Shown: in pieces, positions 8,872 through 17,575 of the stretch
Numbering within the stretch: position 1 is the stretch's first letter
Layout of the letters: the number at the start of each line of letters is the position of its first letter
DNA from: Lysobacter sp. TY2-98
Lineage (GTDB): Bacteria; Pseudomonadota; Gammaproteobacteria; Xanthomonadales; Xanthomonadaceae
DNA length: 64,000 bases
Reading direction: 5' to 3'
Assembly (NCBI RefSeq): GCF_003367355.1
Contig: NZ_CP031413.1
Span: forward strand, 2,212,921 to 2,276,920
Notes under the pieces: generated by a model
Databases searched by the model: none
Seen by the model: the letters and a program-made list of their open reading frames with translations, nothing else
What the model was told of the DNA's origin: nothing
Made by a program: the position numbers and the translations under genes

Positions 8872-8898
8872 AAAAGAAAAGGGCGCCCGAAGGCGCCC
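8872..8898 (-). terminator. intrinsic terminator of the RND efflux operon
   Basis: A perfect GGGCGCC-TTCG-GGCGCCC type hairpin at 8881-8898 is followed on the minus strand by TTTTCTTTTG. It begins 27 bases after the stop of the pump gene. Confidence 0.85.
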
Positions 8899-8924
8899 TC
8901 TCCACTCAAATCACGTCCTCGACA

Positions 8925-11900
8925 TCAAAGCGGAATGCGGTGATGCGCATCATTCGGATCGAGCTTCGGCGGCTCGTCCAGCGAATCACCCAGCACACGC
9001 CGCACCGCGACATAGAACACCGGGATCAGCAGCAACCCGAGGAACGTCGCGAACAACATGCCGCCGATGACACCCGTACCGATCGCATGCCGCGAGTTGG
9101 CGCCTGCACCGGTCGAGATCGCCAGCGGCGTCACGCCCATGATGAAGGCGAACGACGTCATCAGGATCGGCCGCAGTCGCAGCTTCGCTGCTTCCACCAC
9201 CGCCTGACGCAACGGCTTGCCGAGCTGACGCTCCGCGATCGCGAACTCGATGATCAGGATCGCGTTCTTGGCCGCGAGACCGATGACCGTGATCAGGCCG
9301 ATCTTGAAATAGATGTCGTTCGGCAGGTCGCGCATCATCGACAGCACGATCGCACCCAGCACGCCGAGCGGCACCACCAGCAGCACCGACACCGGCACGG
9401 ACCAGCTTTCGTACAGCGCCGCGAGGCAGAGGAACACGACGACGATCGACAGGACCATCAACATCGTGGTCTGGCTGCCCGACAGGATTTCCTGGTGCGA
9501 CTGGCCGGCCCAGTCGTAGCCGAAGCCCGGCGGCAGGTCGTTGTTGACGATGTTTTCCATCGCCTTCATCGCTTCGCCCGAGCTCTTGCCCGGCGCCTGC
9601 GAGCCCACGATCTCCACCGCGGCGAAACCGTTGTAACGGGTGAGCGACGGTTCGGCGACGGTCCACTTCGAATGCACCACGTTCGACAGCGGCACCATCG
9701 CCGGCGTTCCGTTCGTCGTGGTGCCCGGCGCCGGGGTATAGAAGTGCGACAGCGACTCGGGCCCGGTGCGATACGGCGCGTCCGCCTGCATGGTGACGCG
9801 CTTGACGCGCCCGCCCTGCAAAAAGTCGTTGACGTACACCGGCGACAGCATGATCTGGATCGCGTTGTAGATGTCACCGACCGACAAGCCCATCGCCTGC
9901 GCCTGCACGCGATCGACGTCGAGCTTGAGTTGCGGTGACGGCTCCAGCGAGTTGGGACGCACGCCGACCAGCGTCTTGTCCTGCCCCGCCTTCGCCAGCA
10001 GCGTGCCCATCGCCTGCTGCAGCGCTTCGCGGCCCTGGCCGCTGCGATCCTGCAGGTACATGTCGAAGCCACCGAACGCGCCGAGGCCATTCACCGTCGG
10101 CAGGTTGATGACGAACATCTGCGCGTCGCGGATCGGGAACAAGGCACCGTTGGCCTGCTGGATGAATTCGGTCGCGGTGATCTTGCGCTCGTCCCACGGC
10201 TTGAGCTTGATGAACGCCATGCCGACGTTCTCGCCCTGGCCGATGAAGGAGAAGCCGGCGACCTGCATCATGCCGTCGAAGCCGTCGATCTTCTTGACCG
10301 ACTCGCGCATCTGGTCGAACACCGCTTCGGTACGACGCAGCGTCGCGCCCGGCGGCAACTGCACGATCGCCAGCGCGTAGCCCTGGTCTTCTTCCGGCAG
10401 GAACGAGCCCGGCATGCGCCAGAACAGGAAGCCGGTCAGCAGCGCGAGCGCGGCGAACACCGCCATCCAGCGCGGTGCATGCTGCACGGCGCTGCGGATG
10501 TGGCCGACGTACGTCTTCGCCATCCGGTCGTAAACGCGGTTGAAGCCGCGGAAGATCGGATTGCGCTTGTCGTGATGCGCGCTCGGCTTGAGCAGGTTCG
10601 CGGTCAGCGCAGGCGTGAAGCCCAATGCGAGGAATGCCGAGAACAGCATCGCCATCGCGATGGTCAGCGCGAACTGGCGATACACCGCGCCCGCCGAACC
10701 CGACTGCAGCGCCGACGGCACGAACACCGCGGCGAGCACCAGCGTGATCGCGATGACCGCGCCGGTGATCTGCTGCATGGCCTTGTACGTCGCCTCGCGC
10801 GGCGACAGACCTTCTTCGGTCATGATGCGCTCGACGTTCTCGATCACCACGATCGCGTCGTCGACCACGATGCCGATCGCCAGCACCATGCCGAACAGCG
10901 ACAGCTGGTTGATCGTGAAGCCGAGGATCTTCATGCCCAGGAACGTGCCGAGCAGCGCGACTGGGATGACCAGCGTCGGGATCAGCGTGGCGCGGATGTT
11001 CTGCAGGAACAGCAGCATCACGAGGAAGACGAGCACCATCGCCTCGATCAGCGTCTTGATGACTTCGTCGACGGAGATCTGCACGAAGTCCGAGCTGTCG
11101 TACGGCGAGAACCACTGCACGCCCTTGGGGAAGCTGGGCTGCAGTTGGTTCATGCGCTCCCTGACCGCAGCGGCGACCGCGAGCGCGTTCTCGCCCGGCG
11201 CGAGCTGCACGGCGAAGCCCGCGGCCGGCTGGCCGTCCCACTTGAGGTCGAAGCCGTGCGCGGAGCCGAGGATCTCGACGCGCGCGACGTCGCGCAGGCG
11301 GACCGTCGCGCCATTCGGGTCCGAGCGCAGGATGATGTTCTCGAACTCCCGCGGCGTGGAGAAGCGACCTTCCGCGGCGACCGTCGCCGTGAACATCTGC
11401 GTGTCGGGCGACGGCTCACCGCCGACCTGGCCCGCCGAGAACTGCACGTTCTGCGCGCGCACCGCACTCAGCACGTCACTCGCCGACAGGCCGTAGGCCT
11501 GCAGCTTGTCCGGGTTGAGCCAGATGTGCATCGCGTATTCGCCGCCGAACAGCTGCGTGCCGCCCACGCCGGGTACGCGCGAGATCTGGTCGAGGACAGT
11601 CGATGCGAGCAGGTCGGACAGCTGGTCCTTGCCGATCGCGGGATCGGACGACTTCAGCGCGACGACCGACAGGAAGCCGGAATTGGCCTTCGCAACGGTG
11701 ATGCCGTTGCGCGTGACGTCCGATGGCAAGCGCGGCGTCGCCTGCGAGACCTTGTTCTGCACCTGCATCTGCGCGATGTCGGGATCGACACCGGGCTTGA
11801 AGGTCAGGTTGACCGAGGCGGAGCCCTGGCTCGACGACGCGCTGAAGTAATCCAGTCCGTCGATGCCGGTGAGCTGCTGTTCGATGATCTGCGTGACCGC

Positions 11901-12077
11901 GCGTTCGACGGTCTGCGCGTCCGCACCCGGATAGCTCGCGAATACGCCGACCTGCGGCGGTGCGATGTTCGGATACGACTCGACGCCGAGGCCGCGGATC
12001 GAGAGCAGGCCCGCGATCACCACCATGATCGCGATCACCCACGCGAATACGGGGTGGTTGATGAAGTAGCGGGACAT
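8925..12077 (-). CDS. RND multidrug efflux pump, inner-membrane subunit (AcrB/MexB type, HAE1)
   Basis: This 1050-residue protein is a proton-driven efflux transporter of the HAE1 family. It carries the full duplicated layout: a first membrane helix (residues about 10-28), a large periplasmic loop, helices 2-6, a short cytoplasmic link, helix 7, a second periplasmic loop and helices 8-12. The proton-relay Asp pair is present in GIVVDDAIVVIENVER near residue 405, and the second half has the typical GLAAKNAILIIEFA motif. It pumps drugs or other hydrophobic compounds from the periplasm and outer leaflet through a TolC-like channel, which is not encoded here. It starts six bases after the adaptor gene stops, so the two are one operon. 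Confidence 0.96.
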   Translation of the reverse strand: MSRYFINHPVFAWVIAIMVVIAGLLSIRGLGVESYPNIAPPQVGVFASYPGADAQTVERAVTQIIEQQLTGIDGLDYFSASSSQGSASVNLTFKPGVDPDIAQMQVQNKVSQATPRLPSDVTRNGITVAKANSGFLSVVALKSSDPAIGKDQLSDLLASTVLDQISRVPGVGGTQLFGGEYAMHIWLNPDKLQAYGLSASDVLSAVRAQNVQFSAGQVGGEPSPDTQMFTATVAAEGRFSTPREFENIILRSDPNGATVRLRDVARVEILGSAHGFDLKWDGQPAAGFAVQLAPGENALAVAAAVRERMNQLQPSFPKGVQWFSPYDSSDFVQISVDEVIKTLIEAMVLVFLVMLLFLQNIRATLIPTLVIPVALLGTFLGMKILGFTINQLSLFGMVLAIGIVVDDAIVVIENVERIMTEEGLSPREATYKAMQQITGAVIAITLVLAAVFVPSALQSGSAGAVYRQFALTIAMAMLFSAFLALGFTPALTANLLKPSAHHDKRNPIFRGFNRVYDRMAKTYVGHIRSAVQHAPRWMAVFAALALLTGFLFWRMPGSFLPEEDQGYALAIVQLPPGATLRRTEAVFDQMRESVKKIDGFDGMMQVAGFSFIGQGENVGMAFIKLKPWDERKITATEFIQQANGALFPIRDAQMFVINLPTVNGLGAFGGFDMYLQDRSGQGREALQQAMGTLLAKAGQDKTLVGVRPNSLEPSPQLKLDVDRVQAQAMGLSVGDIYNAIQIMLSPVYVNDFLQGGRVKRVTMQADAPYRTGPESLSHFYTPAPGTTTNGTPAMVPLSNVVHSKWTVAEPSLTRYNGFAAVEIVGSQAPGKSSGEAMKAMENIVNNDLPPGFGYDWAGQSHQEILSGSQTTMLMVLSIVVVFLCLAALYESWSVPVSVLLVVPLGVLGAIVLSMMRDLPNDIYFKIGLITVIGLAAKNAILIIEFAIAERQLGKPLRQAVVEAAKLRLRPILMTSFAFIMGVTPLAISTGAGANSRHAIGTGVIGGMLFATFLGLLLIPVFYVAVRRVLGDSLDEPPKLDPNDAHHRIPL

Positions 12078-12083
12078 GGCGAA

Positions 12084-13265
12084 TCAGCCCTTGCGCGCGG
12101 TGGGAGCAGCGGCCGCCGGCTTCGCGTCGGCGGGGCCTTCGGTCCACGGCGTCGCCTTGACCTGCGCACCCGGCTGCGCGCGCTGGATGCCGGACACGAT
12201 TACGCGATCACCCGGTGCGAGGCCGTGGTCGACCACCCACTTGCCGTTCTGCTGCGTATCGGCGCCGACATCCTTGCGTACCACCTTGTTGTCGGCACCG
12301 ACGACGTAGACGTACGCGCCCTGCGCATCGCGCAGTACGCCGGCCTGCGGCACGAGGTAGACCGCATTCTGCAGACCCAGCGTCGCGCGAACGCCGACGT
12401 AGGTGCCCGGCAGCAGGCGACGTTCGGTATTCGGCACGCGCGCGCGCAGCGACACCGCGCCCGTTGCGGGGTCGACGACGCTGCCTTCGAAGTCGAGCGT
12501 GCCGCGCTGCGCGTAGACGGTGCCGTCGGGCAGCACGATCTGCACGTCGCGATCGGCCGGCTCGCCCTTGCCTTCGCCACGACGCAGCTGGTCGAGTTCG
12601 GCGACGGAAATCGAGAAGTTCGCGTACAGCGGATCGATCTGGTCGACCGTCGCGAGCAGCGTCGCACCGCCCTGCCCGACCAGCGCGCCTTCGGTGACCT
12701 GCGCACGACCGGCGCGGCCCGAGATCGGCGAACGCACTTCCGAGTAGCCGAGGTTGATGCGCGAACTCGCCAGCGCGGCGCGCGCCTGCTGCACGGCGGC
12801 GGCGGCGGAACGCTCGGCCGCGAGCGCGTTGTCGAGATCGGCCTTGGAAATGTACTGCGTGGGGCCGAGGCGACGCGCGCGTTCGGCGGTCGCGCGCGCA
12901 GTGGTGTACGTGGCTTCGGCCTGCGCGACTGCGGCCTGCGACTGGCTGGTCGCCGCACGCAGTTCGGACGGATCGATCACGAACAGCACCTGGCCTTCGT
13001 GCACGTCCGCGCCCTCCTCATACAGACGCTTCTGCACGACGCCGGTCACGCGTGCGCGCACATCGGCGCTGCGGAACGGCGCTAGGCGGCCGACGAGGTC
13101 CTTGCTCACCGGCAGCGACTGCGGGCGCACTTCGACGACACCGACTTCCGCCGGCGGCATCGCGCCCCCCGGGCCCTGCTGGGATGCGTCACCGCCCTTC
13201 TTGCAGGCGACGAGGCCGAGCGACAGGACGCCGGCCGCGACGATGAGGCGCGTGGTGGAGGTCAT
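12084..13265 (-). CDS. RND efflux periplasmic adaptor lipoprotein (AcrA/MexA type)
   Basis: The 393-residue membrane fusion protein bridges the AcrB-like pump and an outer-membrane channel. I start it at 13265 because that gives a clean lipoprotein signal (TTRLIVAAGVLSLGLVAC) with the lipobox LVAC; an upstream in-frame start would bury this signal. Features include the barrel-sandwich half KDLVGRLAPFRSADVRARV, a helical hairpin around residues 95-160 rich in Ala and Arg, the lipoyl return strand YSEVRSPISGRAGRAQV, and a beta-barrel. The C-terminal tail is Ala/Pro-rich. It is the first gene of a two-gene operon. No local TetR-type regulator is seen; the 218-base gap upstream separates it from divergent msrC. 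Confidence 0.94.
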   Translation of the reverse strand: MTSTTRLIVAAGVLSLGLVACKKGGDASQQGPGGAMPPAEVGVVEVRPQSLPVSKDLVGRLAPFRSADVRARVTGVVQKRLYEEGADVHEGQVLFVIDPSELRAATSQSQAAVAQAEATYTTARATAERARRLGPTQYISKADLDNALAAERSAAAAVQQARAALASSRINLGYSEVRSPISGRAGRAQVTEGALVGQGGATLLATVDQIDPLYANFSISVAELDQLRRGEGKGEPADRDVQIVLPDGTVYAQRGTLDFEGSVVDPATGAVSLRARVPNTERRLLPGTYVGVRATLGLQNAVYLVPQAGVLRDAQGAYVYVVGADNKVVRKDVGADTQQNGKWVVDHGLAPGDRVIVSGIQRAQPGAQVKATPWTEGPADAKPAAAAPTARKG

Positions 13266-13483
13266 GCGGGGAGGGCTCCGGGTCGGGGGCGACGCGACGT
13301 CGCGGGCGGCAGGGCCAATTTGTGCACCGCGGAGTATAGCTATGGCCAAAGCGGCTGCCCGGGCGAAAAGTCATGTCGGATCAGGACAGGCGACGCACGG
13401 TCGCTGCGGCGGTTGCATGCATGAGACAGAGAACGCACTGAAGCGGCGCATCCGGCCGAAACATCGCGCGCTAGACTTCGCGC

Positions 13484-13972
13484 ATGACCTTTACCGCTTC
13501 CACGCTCACCGGCGCCAAGCCCGAGCAGTACGCGCAACTGCTGGAGCAGGCGCAGGGCCTGCTGCATGGCGAGCGCGATCGCATCGCCAATGCGGCGAAC
13601 ATCTCCGCGCTCGTCTACAACGCATTGCCATCGCTCAACTGGGTGGGCTTCTATTTCTTCGACGGCACCGAACTCGTGGTCGGCCCGTTCCAGGGCTTGC
13701 CGGCGTGCGTGCGCATTCCGCTCGACAAGGGCGTCTGCGGCGCGGCGGCATCAACGCGCGAGACGCAGCGCGTGCCCGACGTGCATGCATTCCCGGGACA
13801 CATCGCCTGCGATTCCGCGTCGCGTTCGGAAGTCGTCATTCCGCTGATCGCGAACGACGGCACGCTGATCGGCGTGTTCGATCTGGACAGCCCCGAACCC
13901 GACCGTTTCGACGTCGACGACCAACGCGGTCTCGAGGCGATCGCGCACGCGTTCGTCGCGTCGCTGGGCTGA
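13484..13972 (+). CDS. msrC: free methionine-(R)-sulfoxide reductase (GAF fold, fRMsr)
   Basis: The enzyme reduces free L-methionine-(R)-sulfoxide, using cysteines in a GAF-type pocket and thioredoxin. The 162-residue protein has the family pattern: SLNWVGFYFFDGTELVVGPFQG, then three conserved cysteines (PACVRIPL, KGVCGAA, HIACD), then SEVVIPLI and GVFDLDSPEPDRFDVDD. It lacks a signal peptide and acts in the cytoplasm, repairing oxidised methionine. A -10-like TAGACT ends six bases before the ATG and no Shine-Dalgarno motif is visible, so a leaderless mRNA is likely. The tfoX-like gene begins four bases after its stop. Confidence 0.93.
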   Translation: MTFTASTLTGAKPEQYAQLLEQAQGLLHGERDRIANAANISALVYNALPSLNWVGFYFFDGTELVVGPFQGLPACVRIPLDKGVCGAAASTRETQRVPDVHAFPGHIACDSASRSEVVIPLIANDGTLIGVFDLDSPEPDRFDVDDQRGLEAIAHAFVASLG

Positions 13973-13976
13973 TGCG

Positions 13977-14342
13977 ATGACCGACGCGCCCAAGGCCCTC
14001 AACATCGGCGGCAAGTCCGCGGCATGGCTGCGCCAGGTCGGGCTGCGCACGTGGGACGACGTCAACGCGATCGGTCCGGTCGAGGCGTTCCTGCGCGTCA
14101 AGCGCGCCGGCTTCAAGCCCAGCCTCAATCTGCTGTATGCGCTGGAAGGCGCGATGATCGGCTGCCACTGGCAGCAGGTCGATCCCGACCGCCGCGCGCA
14201 ACTTGCCGCGGAAGCACAAGCCGGCGCGGCGTTGCTGCCGTCGGCCAAGCGCATGCCGCCGGCCTCAGCAGTCACCACGACGATGGGCGATGCGCATGAG
14301 GCGCACGACGAGGCCGAAGCGCCTGATGCGCTTTCGTTCTGA
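13977..14342 (+). CDS. TfoX C-terminal-domain protein
   Basis: This 121-residue protein begins with the TfoX C-terminal fold: ALNIGGKSAAWLRQVGLRTWDDVNAIGPVEAFLRVK, followed by GFKPSLNLLYALEGAMIGCHWQQV. It is a small helical, helix-hairpin-helix-like domain. Full TfoX/Sxy proteins act as competence regulators, but proteins having only this domain have no established role. The last 35 residues are acidic and probably disordered. It is four bases downstream of msrC and surely co-transcribed with it. Confidence 0.85.
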   Translation: MTDAPKALNIGGKSAAWLRQVGLRTWDDVNAIGPVEAFLRVKRAGFKPSLNLLYALEGAMIGCHWQQVDPDRRAQLAAEAQAGAALLPSAKRMPPASAVTTTMGDAHEAHDEAEAPDALSF

Positions 14343-14345
14343 CGC

Positions 14346-14369
14346 GGCCCGCGCGCCGGGCCCGTCTTT
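14346..14369 (+). terminator. weak intrinsic terminator after the msrC-tfoX pair
   Basis: A six-base-pair GGCCCG/CGGGCC stem with a five-base loop is followed by CGTCTTT. The T tract is short, so this is a weak candidate. It would isolate msrC-tfoX from the riboswitch just downstream. Confidence 0.4.
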
Positions 14370-14391
14370 CCCGTAGACTTCGCGCCGCTTT

Positions 14392-14585
14392 CGGGTGACC
14401 TGGCGGTTGATCGCCGCAGGTTGAAACGGGAAGCCGGTGACGCGCGCTGCGCCAGCCCGGCACTGCCCCCGCAACGGTAAGCGAGTCGATCCGCGGCATC
14501 GGCCACTGTGACGTGACGTCACGGGAAGGCGCCTCGGAGGGATGCGAATCCGCATCCACTCGCGAGTCCGGAGACCGGCCCGATC
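14392..14585 (+). promoter_or_regulatory. cobalamin (AdoCbl) riboswitch
   Basis: The leader of btuB contains the conserved B12-box core AGCCCGGCACTGCCCCCGC followed by AACGGTAAGC (14454-14482). Upstream is the P3/P4 element GGTTGAAACGGGAAGCCGGTG (14419-14439), and downstream the closing segment GAGTCCGGAGACCGGCC (14564-14580). Binding of adenosylcobalamin is expected to lower btuB expression, probably by hiding the ribosome site, since no T-rich terminator follows. A TAGACT sequence at 14374 may be the -10 box. Confidence 0.93.
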
Positions 14586-14720
14586 GTCGACTGGTTGCGA
14601 TGCGGAGGGCATTGTGGCGGCCTACGTCGCGTCGCTGCGCCGTCGTCCCGCTTCCGCCTTCTCCTCGCGATTCCTTATGACCGCACGACGTGGGGTCGTG
14701 CACGCCGGAGAAGTACCGCA

Positions 14721-16550
14721 ATGACGTATCGCCTCATTACCCTCGCCATCGCCGCGTCGCTGGCCACGCCCGCGTTCGCCGACGAAGCGTCCACGCTCGA
14801 CCGCGTCGTCGTCACCGCCAACCGCGCGCCGGTCGCCGTGCGCGACGTGCTCGCGCCGGTCGAAGTCATCGATCGTGAAGACATCGAACGCAGCCAGGCA
14901 CGCTCGCTGCCCGACCTGCTGCGCGGCCGCGCCGGCATTTCGATCGGCAACCAGGGCGGCCTCGGCAAGCTCACCACGATCTTCATGCGCGGCAGCGAGT
15001 CCGACCACGTGCTGGTGCTGGTCGACGGCGTGCGCATGGGTTCGGCGACTTCGGGCCTGGTCGCGTTCCAGGACATTCCGGTCGAGCTGATCGACCGCAT
15101 CGAAATCGTGCGTGGCCCGCGCTCGAGCCTGTACGGCAGCGAGGCGATCGGGGGTGTCATCCAGATCTTCACCAAGCGCGACACCGGTGCGCTCGCGCCG
15201 CGCATGGCCATCGGCGCAGGCAGCCGCGACACCTACGAGGCGAGCGCGGGTTTCGGTGGTCGCGTCGGCAAGGGGTGGGTCGGTGCGGATTATTCGCACC
15301 AGGAAACGCGCGGGTTCGATTCGTGCCGCGGCGCGGGCTTCCCGATCTTCGCCGGCTGCTTCGCCGATGAGCCGGATCGCGACGGCTACACCCGTGACGC
15401 GCTGTCGGTGCGTGGCGGTGTGGCGTTCAACGACGCGTGGAAGGCCGACGCCAGCGCCATGCGCGCGGAAGGCGACAACGAATACGACGGCTTCTACAAC
15501 CGTTCGAAGGTCGTGCAGCAGGTCGTCGGCGGTGGCGTGACGTGGACGCCGTCGACGAACGCATCGCTGCGTCTGCAGGCCGGTCGTAATCGCGACGCGT
15601 CGGACAACTTCCACGACGACAGCTTCCTGGGCGACTTCGCGAGCAATCGCGACACCGCATCGCTGCAGGGGGACTTCACGGTCGCTGCGGGCCAGCGCAT
15701 CAGCGCCGGCACGGAATGGCAGCGCGACGAGGTCAGCAGCACCACCAACTACGTACTCAAGCAGCGCATCGACCGCGCGGCATTCCTGCAGTACCAGGGC
15801 GACTTCGGTGCGTTCGACGTGCAGGCCAGCGCACGTCATGACGACAACGAACAGTTCGGCGGGCATTCCACCGGGAACCTCGCGTTCGGCTACGAATTCG
15901 CACCTTCCTGGCGCGTGACACTCGGCGGCGGCACGGCGTTCAAGGCACCGACGTTCAATGAGCTCTATTACCCGTTCGGCTTCGGCAATCCCGACCTGCG
16001 CCCGGAGAAGTCGCGTTCGATCGAAGCGGGGCTTGCGTGGGACACCGACACCGCCGGTGCGCGACTCGACCTCTACCAGACGCACGTCGACGACCTGATC
16101 TCCTACAGCGCGGTGTCGTTCCGCCCCGAGAACATCGATCGCGCACGCATGCGCGGCGCTGAGCTGTCGGGTCATGCGACGTTCGCCGGCTGGACGACGG
16201 CAGGCAGCGTGAGCTGGGTCGATCCGGAGAATCGCAGCAGCGCTGCGTCGCTCGACCTGCCGCGTCGCGCGCGTGAGAGCGCACGCCTGGACGTGGATCG
16301 CGAATTCGGTGCGTTCCGCTTCGGCGTGACCGCCGCGGGCGAAGGCGCGCGCTACGACGACCTGGCGAACACGCGCCGCCTCGGTGCGTATGCGACGTTC
16401 GACCTGCGCGCCGAATACGCATTCACGCCAGCGCTCCGCCTGCAGGCGCGCCTGGAGAACATGTTCGACCGCACCTACGAGACGGTCGAGTACTACCGCC
16501 AGCCGGGTCGCGGCCTGTTCGTCACCCTGCGCTACGCGCCTACGCCGTGA
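14721..16550 (+). CDS. btuB: TonB-dependent vitamin B12 receptor BtuB
   Basis: BtuB is the outer-membrane receptor that takes up cobalamin using TonB energy. The 609-residue protein has a signal peptide (ending PAFA), a TonB box LDRVVVTANR just after it, a plug domain with LPDLLRGRAGISIGNQGG and LVDGVRM...VRGPRSSLYGSEAIGGVIQIFT, and a 22-strand barrel ending in aromatic residues. The C-terminal motif RLQARLENMFDRTYETVEYYRQPGRG is typical. Length is close to E. coli BtuB (614). The start at 14721 has GGAG ten bases upstream. The riboswitch upstream strongly supports the cobalamin assignment. It is a single gene. Confidence 0.95.
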   Translation: MTYRLITLAIAASLATPAFADEASTLDRVVVTANRAPVAVRDVLAPVEVIDREDIERSQARSLPDLLRGRAGISIGNQGGLGKLTTIFMRGSESDHVLVLVDGVRMGSATSGLVAFQDIPVELIDRIEIVRGPRSSLYGSEAIGGVIQIFTKRDTGALAPRMAIGAGSRDTYEASAGFGGRVGKGWVGADYSHQETRGFDSCRGAGFPIFAGCFADEPDRDGYTRDALSVRGGVAFNDAWKADASAMRAEGDNEYDGFYNRSKVVQQVVGGGVTWTPSTNASLRLQAGRNRDASDNFHDDSFLGDFASNRDTASLQGDFTVAAGQRISAGTEWQRDEVSSTTNYVLKQRIDRAAFLQYQGDFGAFDVQASARHDDNEQFGGHSTGNLAFGYEFAPSWRVTLGGGTAFKAPTFNELYYPFGFGNPDLRPEKSRSIEAGLAWDTDTAGARLDLYQTHVDDLISYSAVSFRPENIDRARMRGAELSGHATFAGWTTAGSVSWVDPENRSSAASLDLPRRARESARLDVDREFGAFRFGVTAAGEGARYDDLANTRRLGAYATFDLRAEYAFTPALRLQARLENMFDRTYETVEYYRQPGRGLFVTLRYAPTP

Positions 16551-16557
16551 TCGATGC

Positions 16558-16591
16558 GACGCGATCGCCGACGGAGGTCGGCGATCGCGTC
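16558..16591. terminator. perfect 15-bp hairpin between two convergent genes
   Basis: The arms 16558-16572 and 16577-16591 are perfect reverse complements around a GGAG loop. The hairpin lies between the ends of btuB and the minus-strand gene and overlaps the latter's stop codon. No T tract follows on either strand, so it may block RNA 3' decay or rely on Rho rather than being a classic terminator. Confidence 0.6.
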
Positions 16592-17081
16592 AGTGGTAAC
16601 CCGGTGCGGCGACGAGCCGCCCAAGGCGAGCATCGCTGATGGCTGGTGTTTCCGGCCGAAGTGCGCGCAGCGTGTGCACCAGTTCGCCGTAACTCTCGGC
16701 GAGCTGCGCGAACAGCGTCGTATACGCGGATCGGCCGACTTCCGCGACACCGCGATACGCACTGCGCCCGATGTCGATGAAATAGCGCACGTCGACATGG
16801 CGGCGCTGCGCCAGCGCGGGATGCAGCCCCGCGATCAACAGACAGCGATCGCCGACATCGCGCAATGCGTCTTCCTGCATGCGTCCGCCGAGCGATTGCG
16901 CATGCAGCCACTCCAGCGCCTGCGTGCGTGCGAGCAGCTGGCCATCGCCTTGATGCCGCAACAGCACGAAGACGAGATAGCTCTCGCGCGATTCGTCGAG
17001 TGCGCAGCCCGCGCGCTCGCCCGCCTCATGCACCAGCGCCTGCCACAGTTCGGCGGGCGCACCTCGACGCAGCTCGACCAT
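16590..17081 (-). CDS. conserved-looking hypothetical protein
   Basis: This 163-residue cytoplasmic protein is started at the ATG 17081 because a perfect GGAGG lies six bases upstream; a longer open frame continues upstream but has no protein character. It is mostly helical, with segments such as ELWQALVHEAGERAG, SYLVFVLLRHQGD, RYFIDIGRSAYRGVAEVGRSAYTTLFAQLAESYGELVHTLRAL. It has two Cys residues and no membrane helix. It follows the glycosyltransferase/GtrA pair by 110 bases. I do not recognise the family. Confidence 0.75.
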   Translation of the reverse strand: MVELRRGAPAELWQALVHEAGERAGCALDESRESYLVFVLLRHQGDGQLLARTQALEWLHAQSLGGRMQEDALRDVGDRCLLIAGLHPALAQRRHVDVRYFIDIGRSAYRGVAEVGRSAYTTLFAQLAESYGELVHTLRALRPETPAISDARLGRLVAAPGYH

Positions 17082-17191
17082 CGCGGACCTCCGATCACCC
17101 TTCGGCCATGCCTCGTCTATCGACCGGTTCGCGGTCGACTGGAGGTGCGAAAGGAGCGAACTGCGATGCGCGGACCGAGCCGCGACGAACG

Positions 17192-17575
17192 TCAGGGTCG
17201 ATAGACCCAGTGGCGCGACAGCAGGAAGCCGATCACGCCGAGCACGAACTCGACGCCCGGCTTCGCCAGCCACGCCCAGTGCAGGCCGACGTACTGGTCG
17301 ATCGCGCCGAGCGACCACGTGCTGACGATGGTCGTCGACACCCACATGACCATGTAACGCGTGAACTGCGGGCCGCCCGGCGCCGTGTCGCCGTCGCCGA
17401 AGGTGAAGCGCCCGTTCATGCGGAAGCCGAGCAGCGCCCCGGCGATGCGGCCGATCACGTTCGCGATCTCGATGGTCATGCCGGCGTGGCTGAGCGCCAC
17501 CACCACCGCCCAGTCGACCAGCCACTGGATCAGGCCGATGGTGAGGTAGGCGCGGCTCTGTCGACTGAGGCTCAT
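17192..17575 (-). CDS. GtrA family membrane protein
   Basis: The 127-residue protein has four predicted membrane helices and the GtrA pattern: YLTIGLIQWLVDWAVVVALS, NVIGRIAGALLGFRMNGRFTF, YMVMWVSTTIVSTWSLG, and a C-terminal GVIGFLLSRHWVYRP. GtrA-like proteins are thought to move polyprenyl-phosphate-linked sugars across the inner membrane for lipopolysaccharide or wall modification. The start ATG overlaps the stop of the upstream glycosyltransferase by four bases (ATGA), so the two are translationally coupled and likely partners. Confidence 0.9.
   Translation of the reverse strand: MSLSRQSRAYLTIGLIQWLVDWAVVVALSHAGMTIEIANVIGRIAGALLGFRMNGRFTFGDGDTAPGGPQFTRYMVMWVSTTIVSTWSLGAIDQYVGLHWAWLAKPGVEFVLGVIGFLLSRHWVYRP

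Noticed and set aside
10479..13085. 868-codon plus-strand frame antisense to the RND efflux genes
   Set aside because: No domain, Arg/His/Asp-rich composition, and both minus-strand efflux proteins are clearly real.
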